A stretch of DNA of 64,000 nt from Polyodon spathula (taxonomy: Eukaryota; Chordata; Actinopteri; Acipenseriformes; Polyodontidae), in the NCBI RefSeq assembly GCF_017654505.1, contig NC_054537.1, positions 74,081,618 through 74,145,617 of the forward strand, given 5' to 3'. A model generated the notes under the pieces. It saw only the letters and a program-made list of their open reading frames with translations, did no database searches and was not told the DNA's origin. Positions 12,498 through 25,004 of this stretch are shown here, one piece after another (the first letter of the stretch is position 1; each line of letters starts with the position of its first letter). A program made the translations under genes and the position numbers.

Positions 12498-14603
12498 ATT
12501 AATAGCGTGTAAGAAGTATTGAATTAATTGATCAATATACACTTTGAAAGCCTGTAAATATAAATTAGATTCTGGCCTTACTCAATCTCATTCTGAATAC
12601 AACAATGGAAACATTGGAGTTTTCAACACGCTTTTAACTCAATTTCAATTACAAAACAAAACAAAAATTATATCGCGAAAACCAATGACAGGTGATTGAA
12701 CTGCTGACAGCAGCTTAAGGTTAAGGTTAAGTATTTCTCTGCACTTGTAAAATCTAGTGATTTGGATGCTGCCTTTGCTCATGCAGTGTATTGTTATATA
12801 AGCATTTTTTTCCTTAAATACAGTTTTGAATTGGTAACGTAAATGTTCTTTGTGCATTTTCCTTTTTTGATTGTTTTTCCACAGTGTTTCATATACTCCT
12901 ATTGACGGTATCAGTCTTGTACTGGAGATTGTTTAGAAGTCCTTTGAGAGAGCAACAACTGTTTACAGGCCACTACATTTGTGAATGAAAGGTTTCACAA
13001 AACACAAAAGAAAATTAGACAGGGAGTGATAATGATATATCGATGAGTCTGTTGAGTCAGCAATTAACAAAATGAAAAATGTAATACTGAAATGTTGATA
13101 AACGCACAAACAAACATAAAATGTAATAATTATAATATAAAATCAATAAAGGCTTTGTGAAAAAGTAGAATGCAAAAAACAAACTGAATATGATTTGTAG
13201 TAAACTTATTTGAATAAAACAGTTAGTGTATATGTGTGTATATATACTTTCTGAGTATTGTAAAGATTACAATTTTAACTAAATGCTTATATGGTTTGGC
13301 TAAATACCACTGAAATGTCTTGGGAAATGTCTCATTCTCACAGATTCATGTTTGACCTTTCCATGTGTTTGTCTTGTACATAGTTTACTTAAATATGATG
13401 CTCACACAGCACATCTACATTATTGTCAAAGGGGATTCCCTGTACTGAAACCTTGTTAAATACCATTCACATTTCAGGTCTCCTTTTTTGAGTAAATGTC
13501 CTATGAAGTTAATTCCAAAGATTTTAAATGGGTAGGATTTCGCAGGTCAAAAATGACACATTTGTCTTTAATAATAATTTTTAAAAGACCTTGAAGAAAA
13601 ACAATCCCCTAGGAATTAAATTAAATGAATTAAATCTCTTAATTTACCCTCCTTTATGCTGCACTGGTCAGAGCTGTGGTTCCCATGACCCAGCACAATA
13701 CAGTGATGTATTATTCAAACCATGATGTATGAAATTCCAGCAAATAAAACCTTTGTCCTCGTGGCTGGCTAATTATTTGCCAGATTGGAACCATGGTGAG
13801 TCAGGTTACAGTGTGGAATACCCATATCTCAGGCATTTCCCCTCCCCTAAGAAAGAGGCCACTCAAAGCAAATCCCTTTACAGGCCTTTCTGCTATTCTT
13901 CCTCAGAAGAATATATATTTTACCCTGCCCGGATAAAACAAAAAAAAAAAGTCTGAGAAGAGATGACTGGTAGGCCAGTGACAGCAGTCAGTTTGAGACC
14001 CTTTAAGAGGTGCTCTCAAGCAGAAATATTTAATCTTCCCTTACATAAAACCCACCCCCCAGTGTGAAGATTTTTTTCTTTTCTTTTCAAGTATCAAAAC
14101 AAAGTTATTGAAATGCTTAGGACCCTGATATTTGACCACTGAACCCCCGGGGATAAATATGCACTGACCAGCCCACTAAGGCATATCATAATTTTAGGTG
14201 GTCACTTTGCTTGTACCACCTCATCAATCAAAACATAATCATCGGTACAGTGGGCTCAATAAACTGGAAAGAGGATTGCTTTGGAAGGGCCTGGTTTGGG
14301 CAGTTTGGCAGACTGTTGTTTTTAACACTTTAATGGGCTCTGATCTTGATGACAGACCTGAATTACTATTGCTAGTGTCACTGACCTAACTTGGTAAAGG
14401 AAATAAATATGTAACATTAATAACAAGTGTTTTTTTTTTTTTAACGTGACATATTTTGACTCTCATTACCCATTTTTTTTGAACTTCTCAAGCTGCACTG
14501 CTTAACAGCAACCCCTACAGGGAAAGGCAGATGACAGTTGAAATCACTGCCCCTTAATGCCTGCTTAAAGGTCAGCAACATGGATTGGCTTTAAATGTTT
14601 CCT
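12498..14603. other. No recognised feature
   Basis: About 2.1 kb of AT-rich sequence with short homopolymer runs. No gene, transposon end or RNA gene recognised. Confidence 0.5.
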
Positions 14604-14620
14604 CGCCAACAGGGGGCAAC
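14604..14620 (+). promoter_or_regulatory. CTCF-like binding motif
   Basis: The sequence CGCCAACAGGGGGCAAC contains CCAACAGGGGGC, which fits the core of the vertebrate CTCF motif at nearly every position. One motif match in 64 kb can occur by chance; binding is not shown. Confidence 0.35.
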
Positions 14621-15116
14621 AGCTCCCCCATCCCTTAAAAAAGAGGACCCTAAAGTGAGACCAACCATGAACTGGCAATTTGCCACATTCTCGCTAATGT
14701 TTGGTCCTTTGGTGTGTTTAGTAGCAACACTGTTAAGGGTTTTACATTTTCAAGTTTTCTTCTAGATTTGAAGGCACTAAATAGGCAGGTTTTCTCACAT
14801 TCTGTCATATGACACAACACTTCCCCTATTCACACACAGATTCAGTCTGAGTCTACTATACTCCTATGGCAGGGTCTGCTTGCTCTAGACTGTATTAATG
14901 ATTTACGTTAGTTGAGACTTCTACTGACCAGGGGCCCTCTGTGCAAGTAATACAAGGCATTAATCTTTACCTGCAGAGACACAGTTCTATAGGTCAAATA
15001 CTTTTTGAGCTGTAATGTGTGACTGTAGAGATCATTTTCAGTTTAGGACACAGCCTGGTCCTTTTCTTTTAAATTCTGTTCTCAAAGATCCTGAAAAACA
15101 CCTACAAATTAAACAC
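14621..15116. other. No recognised feature
   Basis: Unique-looking sequence between the CTCF-like motif and the minisatellite. Nothing identified. Confidence 0.5.
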
Positions 15117-15300
15117 ATTTCTTTACTCAGATACAGATATATTTCTTTACTCAAATACAGATATATTTCTTTACTCAGATACAGATATATTTCTTTATTC
15201 AGATACAGATATATTTCTTTAATCAGATACAGATATATTTCTTTATTCAGATACAGATATATTTCTTTAATCAGATACAGATATATTTATTCAGATTCAC
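15117..15300 (+). repeat. 24-bp minisatellite, seven copies and a partial copy
   Basis: Seven tandem units of 24 bp of the type ATTTCTTTAYTCAGATACAG plus ATAT run from 15117 to 15284, followed by a partial unit. Because 24 is a multiple of three, an open frame stays open and encodes an eight-residue repeat (RYRYISLL-like). Copies 4-5 and 6-7 alternate TATTC and TAATC, pointing to duplication of a 48-bp dimer. No coding function is implied. Confidence 0.95.
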
Positions 15301-17187
15301 TTGAAATATAAGCCGTGTTTTCCCTCGATTCCATCGGGGAAGCAGAGTGCTCCACTTGCTGTTTTCTGAGATCACCATGGCAAGAGACTCACCGGGTATA
15401 GAAGCACTCTGACATAGAACACAGGGAAACATTTATAACTCATACTTTTTAATAATACACTTCAATCTTTCTTGTCAGAGACTTTACATGTACATTTATT
15501 TTCCAGTGTGTACTTAATTACATTCAAGGGGTCTTGATGTTGATCGAAAAAAAAAAACTGCCATCTTGCTGTTCTGAATCTGCAACAATACAATGTATAT
15601 TAACAGTGCTCTGTTAACACATATTTTGCTATTTTGTTTTATTTATTTTATTGACCTAGATGTACAATCCATTTGAGTGGAGGCAGACCAACTATTATGT
15701 GGGTACTAAGGGGGACTCCACTCTTTCCTCGTCTATGCTGCAACGCCTTTGCTGTATGGCAAAAAATGTAACCCCAATTTCCCTATTTTTCTGGGTTTGT
15801 GTCACAATTTAACATTATCTCAACATAGTATTTGCAATTAATTTATATTTATTTGTATATGATTCATTGATATCTGATGTGACGTTTTAGGCAAGAAATT
15901 GTTTTATTAGGACTGATTTAATGGTGTTTCCTCACTGTACCAGTCATTTCTTACTTGATTGCCAGCTGTGGTTCATTGGTCTGTTTACTGGAGGGCTGAC
16001 TTTATTGGTTGTAAGCTCTTTAAATAAATTGAAGCTGACTACACCTGAGGAATTCTTGCTGGAGTGCTATAGAAAACTTTGCTGCTTTTTTTTTTAACTG
16101 AAATAATTTGTGAGTTGTAATTATTTTAAATAAAAGAAAATATTTACTTGTCACCCATCTCATCATAAAACAAAAGGGGACAGCCTGAAATGTTGTATCT
16201 ACAGTAAACTATTCTCCCTCAGCCCTAGTTGAAAAAAAAATGTGCATTGAAGAAAGCTCTTCGAGGCACTCTGGTGGATGGTTTTAAAAAAAATATGATT
16301 AAGTAACTTAACAGGCCTATTTACTGTTTTTCAGATGTCAACAAAATACTTCAAGCATATATTGTGTAGGTTTATTGAAATGTCAGTGCTTTGTAATTCC
16401 TTCAGAAATGTAAACTGTTCTGGAAATTTACATTCCAATCTCCTTAGACTCCTAATTTTGTGTTGCAGGGAATGTTTTTTGTTTTTTTATTGTTAGAAAT
16501 TGAAGGACATTAAATGCAATTTAAAAAACTAAAATTTTAACTGCTTATTCACATGTTTTACATGTTTTGGTAAGTTCAGACACTCAATCCAATGTTGCCG
16601 CTGCTGGGATTGAAGTACGGTGTGCCGAAAGGCTCAAGACACAGCAACATGATTAACACGTACATTAAATAAAAAATAAAAAATCTCCAAAAAAATGTAC
16701 GCCTTAATTTCAGAAGTTAACTGAGATTAATTGACAGCCCTTCTTTTGACACAATTATTATACCAAAATAAATCAGGATATACTGCTTATTCAGAATAAT
16801 TGTGGGTGTTTAAATACATCACGCAGACTCTGGCATCTCCATTTGTGTTTCATTAATTTAAGTAAATCAATCCACTTGCTATGCTGCAGATTCGGATATA
16901 TCGCGGTCCTGGAGCTGGCTCCCCATTTTTACTGTCTAACTGCGTACGCCTTAGCTGCAATATACATACGCACTTTGAATTACTGTTTGCTTTATTTCGT
17001 ACTGCACATCACAAACAACAATATACTAAATTAAAAACAAAGCATCCATATCGTACTGTTATCATATACACATGTATTGCACAGTAACACAAAGCAAATT
17101 AAATATCTATTTGCTGAAATAGTTTTTATTTTAGCCAACAAGGTGTTCACGTGTGGCAGCAATGCACTAGCAAAAGCCACAAGGCAG
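15301..17187. other. No recognised feature
   Basis: About 1.9 kb of AT-rich unique-looking sequence without recognisable coding or mobile-element content. Confidence 0.5.
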
Positions 17188-17208
17188 TGACGTCAGCTCC
17201 CTAGCAAC
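17188..17208 (+). promoter_or_regulatory. CRE-like palindrome with adjacent RFX half-site
   Basis: A perfect TGACGTCA palindrome (17188-17195), the CREB/ATF consensus, is followed after seven bases by AGCAAC (17203-17208), an RFX-type half-site. The pairing is seen in some vertebrate promoters and enhancers. No TATA box, CpG-rich stretch or exon is visible nearby, so the role is speculative. Confidence 0.25.
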
Positions 17209-17501
17209 TAGCCTCTTATGTTGTTGTTGGGAATGGATTCTTTCAATGCAGCTGGTTTGTGCATTTGAGAAAGGAGAGGAAAGCTTGTGAAACTAATTCT
17301 GAGACTAAAGTTGATGAGAAGCAATTATAGGAATTAAAATGGTGTGCTGCTTTTTATTTAAAAAAATGAGAAAAAGCAGGTTGCGTAGAGGATTTAAACT
17401 GAACCCAGACACACCCAATAAAACGAGGGAGTGGTTGTACAGTATTTATTGTTAGCCTATTTCTTTTCCTCGATATATAGCAGGTTTATTTTACACCCCA
17501 A

Positions 17502-17523
17502 CACCCACTATATATAGTGGGTG
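17502..17523. repeat. 22-bp perfect palindrome
   Basis: The 22 bases starting CACCCACTATATATAGTGGG equal their own reverse complement without a loop. It could be a cruciform-forming site or a chance TA core with matching flanks. Confidence 0.9.
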
Positions 17524-18243
17524 GTGTATAACAGAATTTGGCCTTATGCCTTATGAGGTCAACATAATGGGAGCACATGTGCTTCTGGTAAAGGACTCCA
17601 TAGGGTTTATAAAACAAATTATATATTTCTGGAAATGTTTTAGTTTTGTGATTTACTTCATGTAACATGCTTGACACTTACTGCTCCAAGTTTAAAAAAA
17701 TATATATGAAAAATTGCTTAGACATGCTTGCAGGTGTTTTCATGTATCTTCCTTGATGATAAGGTCACATACTGAAGATCATGAGATTTGTGGGCTAATC
17801 CATTATTTTGCAGGGGGAGTTCTCCTTAGTAAATGGCTGACACTGGATTTAGAGACAGTATTAAATATCTTCATTTATGTTTAAACGTCTTTACTGATTG
17901 TGTAAATGTATAGCTGAGAATCAATGTACTGACTTGTTTTCTGTTATAATGGTAAAATGTTATACATTTATTAGGATTTAGTGCTTTGTTTTCTTAATGT
18001 ATTTAGTAAAAAGATTGTATTTTTTACAAAGCATGTGAATATGAAATACATAATACTTTATTATGCATCAATTTGTTTGAGTAAAATTAGTTGTTTTATC
18101 CAAAATATGGCCTTGGGATGCAAAAGGCACTAATGGTACAATGATGTCTCTTATCAATACTAGTTTAACTTCTCCAGAAACTCCCAGTCAGTGAGGCAGT
18201 CATACATAATGTCAGAGTCAACCTGAACAAAACTGCTTACTGC
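17524..18243. other. No recognised feature
   Basis: AT-rich unique-looking sequence; only short chance open frames. Confidence 0.5.
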
Positions 18244-18251
18244 ATTATAAT

Positions 18252-18558
18252 TAGGGCTTATGATTTTTGGTTTTAACCGATAAACGATAAAACACCTCGT
18301 CCCGATACAAAAAAATGAAATCGGTGTATAGCCAATAAACACTGGAAAACACAGGAAAACCAGTGAAAATTGTTACTCAGTTCATGTTGACCACCCCTTT
18401 CCCATTAAAAAAAAAAAAAACTAACCGAAAACAATAAATTCATACGTTATATAAAAAAGCGAAATCTCTGAAAACCGCTGATTTACATAAATCTCAAAAA
18501 TAGCTAAAAATAAGCAGTGAAAACTAACATTAATAAAAACCGCAAATCAGAAGCCCTA
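18252..18558. mobile_element. hAT-type MITE with 8-bp target duplication
   Basis: This 307-bp non-autonomous element starts TAGGGCTTATGATTTTTGG and ends with the complement of TAGGGCTTCTGATTTGCGG. The terminal inverted repeats match at most of the first 25 positions. The flanks are ATTATAAT (18244-18251) and ATTACAAT (18559-18566), an 8-bp duplication with a single C/T difference, as expected for the hAT superfamily. The interior is A-rich, contains a poly-A run at about 18406-18420 and has no coding trace. Confidence 0.85.
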
Positions 18559-18604
18559 ATTACAATACACACTGATGTCTGTATTTACCGTAATCTATTT
18601 TACT

Positions 18605-20620
18605 TGTGTGACAGACCGTAGGGAGGAAGTGGAATAAAATGTAGTCCAGGAGGGGTCTCAAAAAACTACATAAGAGTATGAGGGCCACGTCCCAGGAGGA
18701 GCCTAATTTCATGAGTTAAGATAAAACACGTGACTGTGAAAGAATAGTGTGGCCGGTGGTCCCCTCTGAAGTGAGACTCACTATCCCCCCAAAGAATGGA
18801 CATCCAGGTCCTGCTGAAACTGCACCTGTGAAGACAAAGACCGGCAATGTATAACATAAAAGCAAGAAATAACAAACAAATAGCTAAAGCTGGATGGTTA
18901 GTGAGACAGGCAGGCTGTGACTGCCATCCGCTCTGGGAAAAAACCCTTCTATTAGAGGAAAACCTCTGGTGATCCTGGCGGAGAGGGCGCCCCCACTCCG
19001 GGCATGCTAACTGTAGCCTGGTGTGCTGCAAACCTGGTGTGGTACCAGGTGGAAACAATTGGATGTAGGAGTTGATTGCTGAAGAGGATCAACACCCCAT
19101 GGTCTTAATTAGGTGATGGCTGATGTGGGCTCTGACTGCTGAAGAGGCTGCACCAAACCTGAAGGAGTGTGTGGTGTAGAATTGAAGAGAAAGAACTGCT
19201 CTGGTGATGAGAGCGGAGAGGTGGGAAGAGAGTCAGTGTCTAGTAATGATGCCTTTGAAACAATCAATGAAGAGGGGGTCTAAGGAACTAAAAGGTCTTT
19301 AATAGATATGAACTTAGTTAGAAAGGAGAACGGGCAGAGAGGGGAGTCTATCTTTGATATTTGGATAAAACTGACCTTGGCGGAGTTGGTCTGTCTTGGA
19401 TGCTGTCAGGAATAGGGTGTAATGTAGATCTGGAACTAGAGAAAGGTCAAATGAGTGGTTGCCTATGGCTGAGGAACTGTGAATTCTGAACTTCTTAACA
19501 AGCCAAAGAATGACGGTTAGTCATATTGCTTCCATGACGTTATCGTCGAATGGATTGAAACATCCTGACCTGAGAATTGATTTTAGGGTCTTGAGTATAT
19601 CGGTGGTTATGGGGAGTTTGGAAGGAGATGCAGGAGGGAGATTCCTCGGAGTGTTAGACGTACTGCTGGGATGGAGAGAATGGTCGGTGAAGGGATGGTC
19701 AAGCTGTAGAAATGGAATTTAATTCCTGAAATGTAGGTTTTTATAGAGGTTGGGGATAAATGCAGTGTGTCCCGAGTGTAAACGATGAAAGCTATAATCC
19801 AGTTTCAGTTAAAAGGAATGGGTGCTATTCTGTTCTGAGGGTAGAAGGTAGAGAAAGCTATCCAACCTGTTGCATAAGAGGAGCGGGTAGATGGGGAGAG
19901 GGCTGCTAACATATATGTTCTTGCTGATAGAAGGAGGTTGGACAGGGTTGAGTTTTATTGAAGATGAGCTGCTGAAAGGATGGGACCTGGAGGGGGCTGG
20001 AACTGCTGCTGGAACCAGGCTGTAGAACTTGGCTACCTGTAGATGAGATAAAGCATTAGATGTATTACTGTATATGCCTGGAAGATGGCGAGCTCGAATA
20101 AGGAAATTATAGGAAACTGATATCTAGACTAGGTGACAAAGTAGTTGCAGGATGATAGGGGAGGATGATCTGCCTTTATTGATGATGTGCATGGTTGACT
20201 GATTGTTGCTAAAAAGTAGTATCACTTTTCTGGACCAAGACTGCCCCCAGAGATGTGCTACCGCACCTATGGGGTAAATTTCAAGCAGAGGTGGGGAGAT
20301 AAGTTTTGTATCTGGGGGGGGCCAAGTACCATAGAACCACTCTTTGATTAGATAACCCCTGAATCCTATGGATGAAGCGTCAGTAAATAGAGATAGATCA
20401 TGAGGGGCTGAGATGAAATCATTGTAGACTAATGAGAGGCCATTCCAGTGCTGAATGTGCACCACATTCTGATATCTTTCCTTGAAATAGTATTTACTTT
20501 CCAAGCAAATTCCAAACAGGGAGGAGGGAATGGGCATGATTTTAAAAGCGTCTGAAATCCGCTTTTGCAAGCCAGGCACTGTGGCCAGCTGCTCCTGCAA
20601 TCCAGTTGTAGTCATTCTGC
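18605..20620 (-). mobile_element. Decayed DIRS-type retroelement (RNase H and tyrosine recombinase parts)
   Basis: On the minus strand a DIRS-like pol can be followed from 20615 downwards. First comes the RNase H region (20124-20615), then a decayed tyrosine recombinase at about 20000-19300 with NPFDDNVM at about 19533-19560 and TASKTDQLRQGQ at about 19375-19410, both typical of DIRS recombinases. After that, less recognisable GC-richer sequence runs to about 18605 and is probably the 3' part. The reverse transcriptase core that should precede the RNase H region is missing at 20620. Stops and frameshifts interrupt the recombinase, so it cannot be active. The lower boundary is uncertain. Confidence 0.75.
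20124..20615 (-). pseudogene. DIRS RNase H domain fragment
   Basis: An open frame of 163 codons carries the RNase H-like segment of DIRS elements: LSLFTDASSIGFRGY with the first acidic residue, LLEIYPIGAVAHLWG with the Glu, and FSNNQSTMHIINKGRSSSP, where the Asp usual in FSDN is Asn. The start Met is arbitrary because the upstream reverse transcriptase is deleted. The frame ends LLCHLV, followed by a stop, where the family continues into an LPG-type segment. The Asp-to-Asn change adds to the signs of decay. Confidence 0.8.
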
Positions 20621-23029
20621 AAGGTCAAAGCCAAATCGGGAAGCCATACAAAAAAGGGTCAAATCCGGATCAGGTAGTGGAAAAGATCAGGAGTCGAAAA
20701 TAGAATTGGGGAACCAAACAGGCAAGGTTTCACTCACAATAATCAATTTAATATTTTCTTTCTCTCTCTCACTTTTTCTCTATATGGGGAAAAAAAAAAA
20801 TAACTAAAGAGAAAAAGCTGAGCTGTGAATTTCACCAAAGTTTAACATTTATTTTAAACTTTCAGATCCTGCAGTCTGGGGGAATTTGATATTTAAGCCC
20901 AGGCCTTTACAGGAACTATTACTATAGCCGAGGAGACTGAGATTTTGAAACTATAAAGGAAATAAATTCCTGGCAGTTGACTAATTTACATTTTTTACAA
21001 TTCTATGTAATTTCCGTTTGTATATGACAATATAAAATAAATATAAAAACGTCCTTAACCAGTCCTTAACTGCCAGTATGGAGTCAAGATATATATTTTT
21101 TCAAGGTGTTGACACAGACGCGTTTTGATCTTCATAGGTGATTCTTACTGCATGACCATGTGACCACATCGTTTAATAATATCCAAGCCATTTTATAATG
21201 TGCTTTATATGGGTGAATAACCAGTCCTATAAACTATGAATACAAAAACCTCCAGCACTACATATGACTGTTGCAGATTCCGAGACTACATTTACCCTGA
21301 CAAACAGCAAAAAAAAAATAAAAAAATACTATTCAAAGGCAGCTTCAGTAAAATTGAACAAAATCCTTCTGTATGTAAGGATATGGTAACCGTTCATCAA
21401 ATTCCGTTCCCCAGTGTTTAGGATTGCTTTAAATTGTGTTCCAACACGCAAAGATATGCCAGATATCGCCACACAAAACCTAAAATACCATTTGACTGCC
21501 ATTAGTTGCTGCAAATAATGCATTTAGTCATCTGTCATAATTAAAGGGATTGTGAGGAATGGAATGCAGCCATTCCTTTAATGGTGCTGGGGTTGCTATA
21601 ATACAACCAGCAGGAGAACAGCTGCTGGGAGCAAATCACTTCAGTAGGGCCACTTCAAATCAAACATAGGTCATGAGTGACCTCGGCACAGAGTTCATCT
21701 CAAATGATTGATATGCTTGAAAGAAAATTAATAATTGCAGTGCTTTTCTCCATTTATCTCCTTTAAGCAATTGTAGTCACACAGCATATACAGGAACTGT
21801 TGTGGTAATTTAAAGAGATGTTTTATTTATTTAATATACATTTTTTTTGTTTAATGAAGCAAACAGAAAATATTTTAGGATTTGTACCGACCAATGTGTC
21901 TAGCTTGTTCTGCTTTAAAAATCACACTTAATGTAATTTTAAGGTTCTTCTGGCATTAAAAAAAAAAAAAAAAAAGAAATCTTTACTGGAGAAATTAATA
22001 AATTTGGACAAAAAACATTATCCGTGATACAAGAGAATATGTACATCCATTATCCATGATACAAGAGAATATGTTCACCCATTCACATAAAGCTTGACAT
22101 GTATACTTAAAAGAACAACTGATAATGTTAATTAAGTACAGTAAAACTGTTTTATATACAGTACAATGGAACCTAATTTACCTGAGCACCAAAGGTACTG
22201 AATTGTTTCTGGTTAAGACAGGTGGCTGCCTATTCAAGGTGCTTCTGTCATTAATTTTAATTGCAGGCAGGTAAGAGAAGTCAGATGTGTACAACAGTTC
22301 AGGTGACCATTCATTGCCTTTTATATCAAAAACAATGATAATGTGTTACATTTATTTTGTCCTTGAAGCTGCAATGTCTTTACTGTATAAAGCCATCAGA
22401 TTCCATTTTTGTACAGAGGCACTGAGCTGTTTCATGTACTATATGAAGCACCACTTTATTTCCTGGTGGAATAATATTATAAGTAATTTATTTTTTTAAA
22501 TTGATGATTCATTTGTTTCCTTTCCAATAAGCTCCATTACAAAAAAAGAGATGCCGAAGACCATACAGCTTTGAAGAGACAATCAAAGTTATACAGTAAT
22601 TGAAGGATTATTCATAAGTTTTCAAACATTGTAATATGGATTACTAAGTGGCACCTTGAAAGATGTTAATATTAGGTGAACATTTAAATAAATAGCAAAC
22701 ATTAAATAAGTTTATTGTAATGCTGTAGGGTATTTGGCTATAATTCACTTACTTTTACTAAGTTACACTATAAAATTGTCAGAAACAAAATCAAGTAAAA
22801 TAACTTTCTTTTAAAACAAGACTTTTATTTTATTTTTTTTAAAAAACCATCACACTTGTGAAAGATCACCAGTACCAGAATCAACAACTTTAAAGTAACA
22901 TATCTGGATAGATATATTTTTTTATACATTTAAAATCCAAAATAAATATTTACAAACCTAAAGAGGTGAAGAAAGGATGATAATAATTGTATTTTCCTTG
23001 CTATATTACTTTGACAACCCATCCAAGAC

Positions 23030-23030
<1 letters not shown>
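20621..23030. other. Mostly unrecognised sequence
   Basis: About 2.4 kb. The first 100 bases (GGGTCAAATCCGGATCAGG region) look repeat-like and may belong to another element, but no family is assigned. A short tandem duplication of about 34 bp (unit contains ATGATACAAGAGAATATG) lies at 22016-22083. Poly-A is at about 21958-21975. No gene seen. Confidence 0.45.

Positions 23031-23073
<43 letters not shown>
23031..23073. repeat. Poly-C tract of 43 bp
   Basis: An uninterrupted run of 43 C on the plus strand. It may be real, but the exact length of such a run is often unreliable in assemblies. Confidence 0.9.
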
Positions 23074-23075
<2 letters not shown>

Positions 23076-23666
23076 AACTGGCACCATCATTTTTTGTGCT
23101 TGCATTATTTTCAGCATGTATTCAGAACGAAAAAAATAAAATAAAAAAATTCTATATGTAACGTATTAAAAAGAGTTTTTGCTCATTAAGCTTTGATGAT
23201 TCGGCCATCTGGTTGAAAGTCCCTCCCCCACCCCCAGCCTCACAGCGGCTCATACAAGAGGCCCAGACAAGGTTACAAAGGTCACAAGCTACTTAGGCCA
23301 CAGGCCGGAGAGGTTCCAGTATAGCCTCAGACCTTAACCAAACATGCTGCTTATCACACAACGACTGCTGTCATCAATATCCAGGAAACAATACCCATCT
23401 CAAAGCGGTCTGATAAACAGATTTTTTTTTTTGTCTGTGTGTTCTTACTTTTATAAATTGATGGAATCATAAAGGAAAATCTTTCTGCTCATACCCCTCT
23501 CTGTAATAGCTTCCATCCTTTCACAGCGCTTAGCTCATTAGCAAGTGACCTGAAGGCATAGAAACTTTGGATAATGGATGCTTGCTGTTTAGAGACTATA
23601 AAAGTAAACAGGCCTGTTTTTTTAAGTGCAAAATGCACTGCTATGTACAAAGATCTATTTGATAAA

Positions 23667-23668
<2 letters not shown>
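23074..23668. other. No recognised feature
   Basis: Unique-looking sequence between poly-C and (GT)n; no coding pattern. Confidence 0.5.

Positions 23669-23733
<65 letters not shown>
23669..23733. repeat. (GT)n microsatellite
   Basis: About 65 bp of uninterrupted GT repeat, followed by GGAGGGGGAGG. Confidence 0.97.
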
Positions 23734-23734
<1 letters not shown>

Positions 23735-23999
23735 AGGGGGAGGTTAAAAAAAGAAGCAAAAAGTTGTTTCATTCTTCTGTTTAATTCTTTGCCAACAAAT
23801 CAGTTGCCAGCATCAAGTTTATGAATTGCAGGCTTCATTAGTCTTAAAATGGTAACAAAGGAAGATGCGTTCTAAAAAGTGTCATCCTTCATCTGAGAGG
23901 GCAGTGCCTGACACATTAGGAATCTATATGCTCAATTAACCACTGGCAGGCTCATTTTTCTGTCTCCTTCTCCCAGTTCTCCCTTGTGCTCTTGCATGT

Positions 24000-24004
<5 letters not shown>

Positions 24005-24061
<57 letters not shown>
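24005..24061. repeat. (TC)n microsatellite
   Basis: About 57 bp of uninterrupted CT repeat. An open frame through it codes only Leu-Ser repeats and is not a gene. Confidence 0.97.
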
Positions 24062-24064
<3 letters not shown>

Positions 24065-25004
24065 CTTTCAGCATCCACTTCATTGATGGTCCTGACTGCA
24101 TGCAAACACTCAATTACAAACAGGCTAGTGGGTATTTGATTTTCAGTAAAAGGTTTGACTGTTGCTAGCTTTGCACTCCATCACCTTGTTGAAAATAATA
24201 AGGCAATAGTAGGGTTGCTCTTGAAGACCCTGCTTGCTACTGAAAGTGTCATTAGATTGATATATCCACAGACATTCCAATCCCTCACAAGGCAAGCTAC
24301 CTATTGGAGGTATTCAATTGTTGGTAATTTGCTGCATGTCTGTGTTTTTTTTATTTTTTTTATTTTAACAAACGAGTATATAGATGGATAGGGTGTCAAA
24401 AAAAAGATATTTTAGTAAATTGCTACTTTCAAATTCTGTCATATTGAACTTTTAATAGACATTGACATGTATAAATATATTCCCAGTTGTTTGTAAGTTC
24501 ATGCTTCATTTGTTCAATATTAATTTAATTGGAAATTTTACATGTAAGTATTATTTATAAAATGTGTTACCATAAATCATACATTTCCATTTATAGGTTT
24601 TCAGCATATTTAGCCCCCGAATCACTATCCTGAAAAAAAAAAAAAACACTTGCGAATTACCATTACGTTTGGTTGTGAATTCTGCAGTTGAAAATACAGC
24701 AACTTTCAAGTTGTATTTTAGAAAATTAATTACTATATACACACCAGCTAAAAGATTAGCATTTCAAGCTAGTCAAAAAATCTGACTGGAGTTTATTTCT
24801 TTCTGTTACAAGCATAGTATTCCTTAAAGGTTAAAAAGCAAAACAAAAAAACAAAACAAAACAACAAAAAAAATTAATATCAGCAAAGTAAATTGTTAAA
24901 TTCATTGTTACAGAATATAGCCCAGTGATCTGTATCTCCCTGAATAACAATAAAAATGACCAAAGAAAGAGAATTTTATTGAAATATTTCAAAAGTGACA
25001 TAAG
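24062..25004. other. No recognised feature
   Basis: AT-rich sequence with poly-A/poly-T runs (about 24347-24365, 24633-24645 and an A-rich block 24837-24875). No gene or element recognised. Confidence 0.5.

Noticed and set aside
18666..19058. 130-codon minus-strand open frame
   Set aside because: It falls in the decayed end of the DIRS element; its protein has no recognisable domain and is probably a chance frame in GC-richer sequence.
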